Below are positions 1-6,279 of a stretch of DNA of 6,775 nucleotides, piece by piece. Every line of letters starts with the position of its first letter. Position 1 is the first letter of the stretch. The position numbers were made by a program, and so were the translations under genes. Under the pieces are notes generated by a model, which worked only from the letters and a program-made list of their open reading frames with translations, was not told the DNA's origin and ran no database searches. The stretch lies in assembly GCA_023252065.1 (NCBI GenBank), contig JAHEXO010000126.1, positions 1-6,775 of the forward strand. Reading direction: 5' to 3'. The stretch is from Nocardioides sp. (lineage in GTDB: Bacteria; Actinomycetota; Actinomycetes; Propionibacteriales; Nocardioidaceae).

Positions 1-1
1 C

Positions 2-856
2 GACCACGCCGTCGGGCTGGTCGGCCTGCTGGTGCGTCGTCACCTGCTGCTCGCGGAGACCGCCACGACCCGCGACCCTGAAGACCCCGCCACCGCAGCC
101 CATCTCGCAGAGACGCTGCAGGACGCGGAGGTGCTCTCGTTGCTGCTCACCCTCACCGAGGCCGACGCGCTCGCCACCTCACCGAAGGCGTGGACGGCCT
201 GGCGGGCCGGGCTGGTCCGGCAGGTGGCGGCCCGGACGGCTGCCCTGCTCGGCGGTCCGGCCGACCCCGAGGGCGGGCACGAGGCGCTCGACGTACCGCG
301 CGAGGTCTGCAAGGGCGGCGTCTCGATCCGGGTCGTCCCGGTCGACGGCGGTGCCCGCGTCACGGTGCTCGCGCGCGACCGGGTCGGGCTGCTCGCCGAC
401 GCGGCTGCGCTGTTCGCCCTCCAACGGGCCTCGGTCCGCAGCGCCCGTGCGTGGGCGCAGGACGACGTCGGCGTCTCGGTGTGGGAGGTCTCCGAGGAGC
501 ACCTCGACGAGGCCGTCCTGCGCAACCGGTTCGACGCCATCGTCGCCGGGCGGGTCGATCCGGCCGCACGGCTGAAGGGCGATCCGGTCAAGATCGCGCC
601 CTCGGTCGTCGTACGTCCTGAGGCGTCGGCGCGGGCCACCGTCCTCGAGGTGCGCACCGCCGACCGCCCCGGCGTCGTGCACCAGGTGTGCTCGGCCCTG
701 GCCGACCTCGACCTCACCGTCCGGTCCGCCCACGTCGACACCCTCGGTCCGCAGGCGGTCGACGTCTTCTACGTCCAGGAGGCCCACGCCGGCGCCCTGT
801 CCGACACCCGCGCCGCCGAGGCCGCCCACGCCGTCCGTGCGGCCCTTTCCGGGTAG
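2..856 (+). CDS. glnD: [Protein-PII] nucleotidyltransferase GlnD, C-terminal part (5' end outside window)
   Basis: GlnD senses glutamine and modifies or demodifies the PII signal protein; in actinobacteria such as Streptomyces and Corynebacterium the modification is adenylylation rather than uridylylation (family knowledge). The visible 284 residues are open from base 2 and end at TAG 854-856. Residues 1 to about 95 are the helical region after the HD hydrolase domain (TEADALATSPKAWTAWRAGL is typical of GlnD). Two ACT domains follow: one from about residue 117, with DRVGLLAD from residue 126, and one from about residue 212, with DRPGVVHQV from residue 221. The paired C-terminal ACT domains are the glutamine-sensing part and are characteristic of GlnD. 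The nucleotidyltransferase and most of the HD domain lie upstream of the window. Actinobacterial glnD usually follows amtB and glnK and often precedes ffh, as here. The C terminus appears complete. Confidence 0.93.
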   Translation, partial: DHAVGLVGLLVRRHLLLAETATTRDPEDPATAAHLAETLQDAEVLSLLLTLTEADALATSPKAWTAWRAGLVRQVAARTAALLGGPADPEGGHEALDVPREVCKGGVSIRVVPVDGGARVTVLARDRVGLLADAAALFALQRASVRSARAWAQDDVGVSVWEVSEEHLDEAVLRNRFDAIVAGRVDPAARLKGDPVKIAPSVVVRPEASARATVLEVRTADRPGVVHQVCSALADLDLTVRSAHVDTLGPQAVDVFYVQEAHAGALSDTRAAEAAHAVRAALSG

Positions 857-918
857 TCCGTGACAAACAGCAGGTGGGTCGAGCGGGACGGTGACTGACG
901 ATCGTCACGGACTACCGG
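849..918. terminator. Long inverted repeat over the glnD stop codon, possible terminator
   Basis: Left arm GGTAGTCCGTGAC (852-864) and right arm GTCACGGACTACC (904-916) are perfect 13-base reverse complements. Skipping base 851 adds two more pairs (849-850 with 917-918). The loop is 39 bases. The glnD TAG (854-856) is inside the left arm. A second GTGAC at 891-895 could pair with the same 904-908 segment, giving a smaller competing hairpin, and 897-906 (GACGATCGTC) is itself a palindrome. No T-run follows, so this is not a classical intrinsic terminator. It may instead be a U-tract-less terminator, an mRNA 3'-end stabiliser or a protein-binding site. The pairing is directly visible; the role is inferred. 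Confidence 0.55.
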
Positions 919-984
919 CATGGCCCAACCCTCGGGTACGCCGCGACAAGACGCGCGGAGTCGGGACCGGCGGGGACGCCCGGT

Positions 985-990
985 TAGGCT
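985..990 (+). promoter_or_regulatory. Putative ffh promoter -10 (TAGGCT)
   Basis: TAGGCT fits the actinobacterial TANNNT -10 consensus. Transcription would start near 997, leaving a leader of about 37 bases before the TTG start at 1034. No convincing TTGACA-like -35 is visible; the expected place reads CGGGAC. Its position between the glnD inverted repeat and ffh suggests ffh has its own promoter. Confidence 0.4.
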
Positions 991-1023
991 GGAGCCTCCG
1001 CACGACCACCTCAGGACCCACCC

Positions 1024-1028
1024 AAGGA
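1024..1028 (+). promoter_or_regulatory. Ribosome binding site of ffh (AAGGA), decides the TTG start
   Basis: AAGGA lies 5 bases before TTG 1034-1036, which is good Shine-Dalgarno spacing. The upstream in-frame ATG at 920 lies just after the inverted repeat, has no comparable site, and would add 38 Arg/Pro-rich residues absent from Ffh proteins. The TTG is therefore preferred. Confidence 0.7.
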
Positions 1029-1033
1029 CCGAC

Positions 1034-2596
<1,563 letters not shown>

Positions 2597-2603
2597 GCTC
2601 CCG

Positions 2604-2966
2604 GTGAAGGTGCTGGTCGTCGACGGCGCCAACGTCGTGGGTGCGCGTCCCGACGGCTGGTGGAAGGACCGCGCCGGAGCCGCACGCCGGCTGCACGAGC
2701 AGCTGGTCACCGCCGACATCGATGGCGAGATCGTGCTGGTGCTCGAGGGCGAGGCCAAGCGTGGTGTCCCGGCCGGGCGAGACGGCCACGTGACCGTCGT
2801 CCACGCCCCGCAGGACGGCGACGCCGAGATCGTCCGGCGGGCCCACAAGGCAGCCGACGCCGGTCACGAGGTCACCGTGGTCACCGCCGACCGGCTGCTC
2901 GCCGCCCGGGTCGCCAAGGCGGGCCCCACCGTCGGCCCGACCTGGTTGCTCGACCGCCTGGACTGA
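2604..2966 (+). CDS. Small PIN/NYN-like domain protein of unknown function, downstream of ffh
   Basis: This 120-residue protein starts at GTG 2604, 7 bases after the ffh stop, with only a weak purine-rich stretch (AAGTGAG) ahead of it, so translational coupling to ffh is likely. It opens with MKVLVVDGANVVGARPDGWW: a hydrophobic strand ending in Asp7 followed by GAN, as in PIN/NYN nucleases such as the YacP group. Other acidic residues at matching places are Asp22 (KDRAGAA), Asp73 (GDAEIV) and Asp96 (VTADRLLAARV), followed by a GPTWLLDRL end. The layout of strand, Asp, GDxEIV and V-V-TADR fits a compact metal-dependent nuclease fold of minimal size. There is no signal peptide or membrane segment, so it should be cytoplasmic. 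I know of no assigned function; nuclease activity is inference from fold-like motifs. It could equally be a non-catalytic nucleotide- or RNA-binding relative. It is very probably a real gene. Confidence 0.8.
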   Translation: MKVLVVDGANVVGARPDGWWKDRAGAARRLHEQLVTADIDGEIVLVLEGEAKRGVPAGRDGHVTVVHAPQDGDAEIVRRAHKAADAGHEVTVVTADRLLAARVAKAGPTVGPTWLLDRLD

Positions 2967-2976
2967 CCGGGTCGAG
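2949..2976 (+). repeat. Inverted repeat spanning the stop of the PIN/NYN-like gene
   Basis: CTCGACC (2949-2955) and GGTCGAG (2970-2976) are perfect 7-base complements with a 14-base loop that contains the TGA at 2964-2966. The right arm runs into GAGACT (2974-2979), a poor -10-like hexamer 6 bases before the next ATG. It may be a weak terminator for the ffh operon or an operator for the lipoprotein gene. There is no T-run, and chance pairing is possible at this GC content. Confidence 0.35.
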
Positions 2977-2985
2977 ACTGGGCCC

Positions 2986-3372
2986 ATGACCGGACCCCGG
3001 GCCGCCGCCGGTCTCGGGCTGCTGCTGCTGGCCGCCTGCGGCTCGGGCTCGTCGTCGTGCCCGCCTCCGTCGGCCTCGTGTGCCGACCTCCTGCTGAGCG
3101 GGCACGGGTATCGCGCCTACCGGACGATCACGCCGCCACCCGGCGGCCCGGGCGCCCTGCAGGAGGTCGGCGACGCGACGTACCCCGCCTGCAACGTCTG
3201 CGACGACCCCTTCAACGGCACCAGCAGCACCGATGTCTGGCACCTCCCGGGCGTTGGTCTCGGCACGGCCGTCCTGGGCTACCGGGAGGGCACGACCGGC
3301 GTCTTCGTGGTCTACGTCCGCCAGGGAGTCGATCCCACGACGCTCCACCTCCGGGGCTGGGCCGCGCGATAG
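2986..3372 (+). CDS. Small secreted lipoprotein of unknown function
   Basis: The 128-residue product has a short basic N terminus (MTGPR), a hydrophobic stretch at about residues 6-17 and a lipobox LAAC with lipidated Cys18, so it should be processed by signal peptidase II and anchored outside the membrane. A Ser/Gly linker follows, and Cys25, Cys32, Cys69 and Cys72 (CNVC) could form two disulfides in the exported domain. The C-terminal half (TDVWHLPGVGLGTAVLGYREGTTGVFVVYVRQGVDP) looks like alternating beta-strands. I do not recognise the family with certainty; it resembles small Cys-containing actinobacterial lipoproteins known only as DUFs. ATG 2986 has no Shine-Dalgarno and begins 19 bases after the preceding stop. 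It is either a read-through passenger of the ffh operon or expressed from a weak near-leaderless promoter (GAGACT 2974-2979). Confidence 0.8.
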   Translation: MTGPRAAAGLGLLLLAACGSGSSSCPPPSASCADLLLSGHGYRAYRTITPPPGGPGALQEVGDATYPACNVCDDPFNGTSSTDVWHLPGVGLGTAVLGYREGTTGVFVVYVRQGVDPTTLHLRGWAAR

Positions 3373-3390
3373 CGGACCGATCCTGTCCGC
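3372..3390. promoter_or_regulatory. Inverted repeat at the -35 region of the glycosylase gene (possible operator or short terminator)
   Basis: GCGGAC (3372-3377) and GTCCGC (3385-3390) are perfect complements around a 7-base spacer. The left arm starts on the last base of the lipoprotein TAG (3370-3372). The site lies just before the -10 at 3400, where a -35 element would be. It could be an operator for the glycosylase gene or a small hairpin ending the lipoprotein message; it lacks a T-run. Confidence 0.4.
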
Positions 3391-3399
3391 ATGTCCTCC

Positions 3400-3405
3400 T
3401 AGCGT
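3400..3405 (+). promoter_or_regulatory. -10 element TAGCGT of a leaderless glycosylase promoter
   Basis: TAGCGT matches TANNNT and ends 7 bases before ATG 3413, so transcription would begin at or next to the start codon. There is no Shine-Dalgarno between them. The 7-mer TAGCGTC also precedes the amidohydrolase start (6267-6273) in the same position. Confidence 0.6.
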
Positions 3406-3412
3406 CGTTCGC

Positions 3413-4288
3413 ATGACGACCACCACGCTCCCGTCCCGCCCCACCGTCGAGTGGCCCGTGCGCGGCCGGTTCGACCTCCGCCAGTCCATCGGCTTCGCGT
3501 TCGGCTCGCGCTCGGCCGGCGCCGGCGACACGATGCGGCTCGCCTTCGTCCTCGACGGGTACGCCGCTCAGGCCGGCGTCGCCGTCACCCAGCCGGCGTC
3601 CGACCTCGTGCGGTTCGACGTGGTCGGCGACGTCGACCCCGAGCTGGCGGCGGGCCAGGCCGCCCGCATCCTCTCCCTCGACGAGGACGCCACCGGCTAC
3701 GACCGCATGGTCGACGCCGACCCGCTCCTCCGCGAGGCCTACGCCCTGCGGCCCGGTCTGCGGCCGCCGCTGTCCGCCTCCGCCTACGAGGCGCTGGTCT
3801 GGGCGGTGCTCTCGGCCCGTCGCCCGGTCGTGATGATGCGCGAGGTCCGCGAGCGGCTGGCGCGGACCCACGGCACGGTGCTCGACGTCGCGGGCGAGGC
3901 GGTCGCGGCGCTGCCGACGCCCCAGCAGCTGCTGCAGATCACCTCGTTCCCCGGTATCCCCGACCTGAAGCTGCGCCGCATGCACGGCGTCGCGGCCGCC
4001 GCGCTGGCCGGCGAGCTCGACACCGAGACGCTCCGGATTCGCGACGTCGACGAGGTGGGCGTCGCCCTGCGCAGGCTCGAGGGGATCGGGCCGTTCTACG
4101 CCGAGCTGGTCACGATGCGCACCCTCGGCCACACCGACGTGCTCCCGACCACCGAGCCCCGGGTGGTCGCCGCGACGGCCCACCGGCTCGGTCGGGAGCA
4201 GCTCAGCGTCACCGACTTCGCCGAGGTGGCGCAGGCCTGGCGGCCGTGGCGCAGCTGGGCCTGCGTCGCCCTCCGCGCCGCAGCCTGA
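3413..4288 (+). CDS. AlkA-type HhH DNA glycosylase (DNA-3-methyladenine glycosylase 2 family)
   Basis: The 291-residue protein has the AlkA layout: an N-terminal beta domain (RGRFDLRQSIGFAFGSR) and an all-helical HhH-GPD domain from about residue 115. This includes ITSFPGIPDLKLRRMHGVA, the hairpin LEGIGPFYAELV (222-233) and a C-terminal WRPWRSWA (276-283) that matches the WKPWRSYA of E. coli AlkA. Family members flip out and remove alkylated bases in base-excision repair. At the catalytic Asp position (Asp238 in E. coli AlkA) the sequence reads PTTEPRV, putting Glu248 there. I recall a similar E-P-R-L ending in other bacterial relatives, so this may be a subfamily feature and not damage. ATG 3413 was chosen over upstream in-frame starts, which would overlap the lipoprotein gene, because a -10 hexamer sits 7 bases before it. 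Whether it acts on 3-methyladenine is not shown by the sequence. Confidence 0.88.
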   Translation: MTTTTLPSRPTVEWPVRGRFDLRQSIGFAFGSRSAGAGDTMRLAFVLDGYAAQAGVAVTQPASDLVRFDVVGDVDPELAAGQAARILSLDEDATGYDRMVDADPLLREAYALRPGLRPPLSASAYEALVWAVLSARRPVVMMREVRERLARTHGTVLDVAGEAVAALPTPQQLLQITSFPGIPDLKLRRMHGVAAAALAGELDTETLRIRDVDEVGVALRRLEGIGPFYAELVTMRTLGHTDVLPTTEPRVVAATAHRLGREQLSVTDFAEVAQAWRPWRSWACVALRAAA

Positions 4289-4301
4289 CGCCTCGTGGCC
4301 C

Positions 4302-4331
4302 GAGCCCGCCGAGACGGGCTCACGCCGTCTC
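4302..4331. terminator. Two overlapping hairpins between convergent genes, probable bidirectional terminator
   Basis: Hairpin 1 pairs GAGCCCG (4302-4308) with CGGGCTC (4315-4321) around CCGAGA. Hairpin 2 pairs GAGACGG (4311-4317) with CCGTCTC (4325-4331) around a 7-base loop. Both stems are perfect 7-mers and share 4315-4317, so they cannot form together. They lie 13 bases after the glycosylase stop and cover the ROK stop codon (4320-4322). Neither strand has a T-run after the stem. A shared terminator for the two converging transcripts is the simplest reading. Confidence 0.6.
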
Positions 4332-5486
4332 AGCGGCGCGGATGATCGCCAGCGACAGGGCGCCCATCAGCTCGGCCCGGCCGCCGAAGTGCCCCGACAC
4401 CACCTCGCAGGACGCGGCTGCCTCGGGGTGGGCGTAGCGGTCGATGCCGATCCGGATCGCGGAGACCAGCGTGGGGGAGGCGCCCAACGAGCCGCCGATC
4501 ACGACGACCCCCGGGTTGAGGGTCGTGCAGAGGGAGGCCAGCACCCGGCCGGTGGTGTGGCCGGCGTCGGTGAGCACCCGTCGTACGGCGGGCTCGCCGG
4601 CGGCGTCGAGCGTCAGCAGGTGCGGCAGGTCCAGGTCGTCGCCGTAGACCGGCCGCAGGAGCTCGAGCAGCCGTCGGCTCGACACCTCGCTCTCCAGGCA
4701 GCCGCGGCTGCCGCAGCGGCAGACCGGCCCGTCCTCACGGGCGTGGACGTGGCCGACCTCCCCGGCCAGACCCACCGCGCCGCGGTGCAGGCGGCCGCCG
4801 AGCACCAGGCCGGCTCCGACCCCGCTGGCGAGCTTGATGTAGAGCACGTCGGCATAGCCGCGGGCAGCGCCGTGCTGGTGCTCGGCCATCGCGCCGAGGT
4901 TGGCGTCGTTGTCGACCACGACAGGCAGATCGAGGCGCCGGCTCAGCTCGTCGGCCGGGGCGAGCTCGTGCCAGCCGGGCAGTACCGCCTGGTCGACCCG
5001 CGCCGAGCGGCGGTCGATGGGGCCGGGCACGCACAGACCGACGCCGAGCAGGTCGGCGGCGGGCACCCCAGCCTGCGCAGCCGCACGTCGTACGAGGTCG
5101 GCGGCGATGTCGAGCGTGCCCTCGCCATGGGGGTCGGCGTCCATCTCCGCCTCGATCTCGGCCTTGATGGCGGCGCCTCGGTCGGAGACCGCCACCCGCA
5201 CGTGTCGGTGGCCGATGTCGACGCCTGCCACGCCACCGGGGCGAACGGCCAGCGCGATCAGCAGCGGCGGACGCCCGCTCCCGCCCTTGTACGGCGTGCC
5301 CCGGTCGTCGGTCTCGACGACGACGCCGCTCTCGAGCAGCTCGGCGACGAGACTGGACACGGTGGTGCGGGACAGGCCCGACCCACGGGCGAGGTCGGCC
5401 CGGCTCTGCGGACCACCCGACCCCAGCAGGGCCGTGATCGCGCGCAGGTTGGAGGTGCGCAGCTGAGCGAGGGAGTGGCCGGGCAC
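4320..5486 (-). CDS. ROK-family transcriptional regulator (sugar-responsive repressor type)
   Basis: The 388-residue protein has an N-terminal winged helix-turn-helix (about residues 8-60; SRADLARGSGLSRTTVSSLV) and a C-terminal ROK sugar-kinase-like domain. Visible motifs are VDIGHRHVRVAVSD (from 89, phosphate-binding), VDNDAN (191-196; Asp194 is the kinase catalytic position), GVGAGLVLGG (222-231), AGEVGH (241-246) and the zinc site His246 with CRCGSRGC (Cys256, Cys258, Cys263) then Glu265. The sugar-binding and zinc residues are all present, so it should bind a sugar or sugar phosphate as effector, like Mlc or NagC. No sugar transporter or catabolic gene is adjacent, so the ligand is unknown. 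The start is GTG 5486-5484 with TACCCT 6 bases upstream and no Shine-Dalgarno, suggesting a leaderless message. An imperfect palindrome just upstream fits autoregulation. Its 3' end converges on the glycosylase gene. Confidence 0.92.
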   Translation of the reverse strand: MPGHSLAQLRTSNLRAITALLGSGGPQSRADLARGSGLSRTTVSSLVAELLESGVVVETDDRGTPYKGGSGRPPLLIALAVRPGGVAGVDIGHRHVRVAVSDRGAAIKAEIEAEMDADPHGEGTLDIAADLVRRAAAQAGVPAADLLGVGLCVPGPIDRRSARVDQAVLPGWHELAPADELSRRLDLPVVVDNDANLGAMAEHQHGAARGYADVLYIKLASGVGAGLVLGGRLHRGAVGLAGEVGHVHAREDGPVCRCGSRGCLESEVSSRRLLELLRPVYGDDLDLPHLLTLDAAGEPAVRRVLTDAGHTTGRVLASLCTTLNPGVVVIGGSLGASPTLVSAIRIGIDRYAHPEAAASCEVVSGHFGGRAELMGALSLAIIRAAETA

Positions 5487-5492
5487 CGAGCC

Positions 5493-5498
5493 AGGGTA
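5493..5498 (-). promoter_or_regulatory. -10 element TACCCT of a leaderless ROK-regulator promoter
   Basis: Read on the minus strand, TACCCT (TANNNT) ends 6 bases before GTG 5486, so transcription should begin at or next to the start codon. No ribosome binding site is present. The -35 position (about 5516-5522) falls inside a palindrome and does not resemble TTGACA. Confidence 0.55.
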
Positions 5499-5503
5499 CG
5501 GAC

Positions 5504-5526
5504 ATTCGTCCTGGAGGTGGACTAAT
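5504..5526. promoter_or_regulatory. Imperfect palindrome upstream of the ROK gene, putative autoregulatory operator
   Basis: ATTCGTCC (5504-5511) and GGACTAAT (5519-5526) are reverse complements at 7 of 8 positions, separated by 7 bases. The site covers the expected -35 region and spacer of the ROK promoter, so bound protein would block transcription. The rather AT-rich arm ends contrast with the surrounding GC-rich DNA. ROK repressors commonly bind palindromes in their own promoters; that this one does is inferred from position. Confidence 0.5.
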
Positions 5527-5544
5527 CCCTCGCGAATTCCTCAG

Positions 5545-5567
5545 GGCCGGTTCGGTCAGACCGGGCC
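5545..5567 (-). terminator. GC-rich hairpin over the gtrA-like stop codon, possible terminator
   Basis: CCGGT (5547-5551) pairs with ACCGG (5560-5564), and GG 5545-5546 can pair with CC 5566-5567 across a one-base bulge. The TGA of the GtrA-like gene (5556-5558, minus strand) is in the 8-base loop. No T-run follows. It may separate the GtrA-like transcript from the ROK gene 69 bases downstream, or only reduce read-through. Confidence 0.35.
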
Positions 5568-6185
5568 GGCCTCGTCGGCACCCTTGTGGGCGCGTTGGCT
5601 CACACCCTCGCTCACACCCATGGCCTCGAGGTCGGCCTCGGCCACGGGGTGCGGGGGCACGGCCTCGAGGTGGTGGGTGCGGACCGCCGCGAAGGTCCAG
5701 ATCTTGTTGAGCACGAACGACAGCGGGGTCACCACCATGATCACGATCAGCTGCGCCCAGTAGAGCCGCGTCCGCAGCCCGCTGGTGTCGTCGAGCGGGT
5801 CGGTGGGCAGCGCGATCGGTGAGCCGTGGTGCATCAGCAGCGTGAGCAGGACCAGCCCGATCGCCTGGCCGAGCAGCCCGACGGCGAGGAACGGCCAGTA
5901 CTCCTTCCACCACCGCGCGTGCTGGGTGCTGCGGAAGGTCCACATCCGGTTGAGCTGGAAGTTCCAGAGGTTGGCGACGAGGAACGCCACGGTCGAGTAG
6001 CCGTGGTACCAGCGCACGTGGAACGCAGTGAGGGGGATGCCGAACATCGCCTGCTCGGGTTGGGGGCCCATCCGCTTGACCAGCACCAGGACCGCCAGGT
6101 TGACCACGACGCCGGTGCCGCCGACGACCGCGAAACGCGCGAACTGTGCGGCGTTGCGGCGGTAGCGCTCGGGCGTCCACGTCAC
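5556..6185 (-). CDS. GtrA-family integral membrane protein
   Basis: GtrA-like proteins are small four-helix membrane proteins linked to moving polyprenyl-linked sugars for cell-surface glycans (family knowledge); the substrate here is unknown. From GTG 6185 the product is 209 residues, with predicted helices at about 17-37, 63-79, 97-118 and 142-163. It opens with the usual QFARFAVVGGTGVVVN. The family's NxxWTF motif occurs twice, NRMWTF (79-84) after helix 2 and NKIWTF (160-165) after helix 4, showing an internal duplication. A polar tail of about 40 residues rich in His, Glu and Ala follows. GTG 6185 was preferred to an in-frame ATG at 6215 because TAAGGT sits 8 bases upstream and the extra ten residues (MWRRRLRCPT) are unlike the family. 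The same TAAGGT contains AAGG, so a weak Shine-Dalgarno is an alternative explanation. The ROK gene lies downstream on the same strand. Confidence 0.88.
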   Translation of the reverse strand: MTWTPERYRRNAAQFARFAVVGGTGVVVNLAVLVLVKRMGPQPEQAMFGIPLTAFHVRWYHGYSTVAFLVANLWNFQLNRMWTFRSTQHARWWKEYWPFLAVGLLGQAIGLVLLTLLMHHGSPIALPTDPLDDTSGLRTRLYWAQLIVIMVVTPLSFVLNKIWTFAAVRTHHLEAVPPHPVAEADLEAMGVSEGVSQRAHKGADEAGPV

Positions 6186-6193
6186 AGTCGGGC

Positions 6194-6199
6194 ACCTTA
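6194..6199 (-). promoter_or_regulatory. -10-like TAAGGT before the GtrA-like gene
   Basis: TAAGGT on the minus strand ends 8 bases before GTG 6185, close to leaderless spacing. It also contains AAGGTG, 7 bases from the start, which could be a weak Shine-Dalgarno. The two readings cannot be separated by eye. The intergenic 6186-6279 must hold divergent promoters for this gene and the amidohydrolase. Confidence 0.42.
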
Positions 6200-6244
6200 G
6201 CCGCCGCCTCCACACCCTTCGTCCCCCACTCCCACCGTGCGCCG

Positions 6245-6256
6245 CGCCGTACGGCG
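6245..6256. promoter_or_regulatory. Perfect 12-base palindrome in the divergent gtrA-like/amidohydrolase promoter region
   Basis: CGCCGTACGGCG is a perfect palindrome centred 16 bases upstream of the amidohydrolase -10 (6267), covering the usual -35 position. It could be an operator for the rightward promoter. Short GC palindromes are common by chance here, so this is weak. Confidence 0.3.
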
Positions 6257-6266
6257 GCCGGGCCGG

Positions 6267-6272
6267 TAGCGT
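6267..6272 (+). promoter_or_regulatory. -10 element TAGCGT of a leaderless amidohydrolase promoter
   Basis: TAGCGT ends 7 bases before GTG 6280, with no Shine-Dalgarno between. Sequence and spacing are the same as at the glycosylase promoter (3400-3405), which makes leaderless transcription the best reading. Confidence 0.6.
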
Positions 6273-6279
6273 CCGACTC

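Noticed and set aside
920..1033. In-frame ATG at 920 giving a 558-residue Ffh with a 38-residue N-terminal extension
   Set aside because: The extension is Arg/Pro-rich and unlike Ffh, overlaps the probable promoter, and has no Shine-Dalgarno. TTG 1034 has AAGGA at 5 bases and begins exactly at the normal Ffh N terminus.
857..1033. GlnR-type nitrogen operator near glnD (GTGAC/GTCAC elements)
   Set aside because: The GTGAC and GTCAC pieces are part of the inverted repeat, and the spacing and AT-rich half-site of a GlnR box are not present.
857..1033. SRP RNA (ffs) gene next to ffh
   Set aside because: No SRP RNA domain IV hairpin with GGAA tetraloop and its internal loops was seen in the spacer or the other intergenic regions.
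4698..4711. 14-base perfect palindrome GCAGCCGCGGCTGC inside the ROK gene
   Set aside because: It is explained by coding of the Cys-rich zinc motif (CGSRGC) in GC-rich codons and lies well inside the reading frame.
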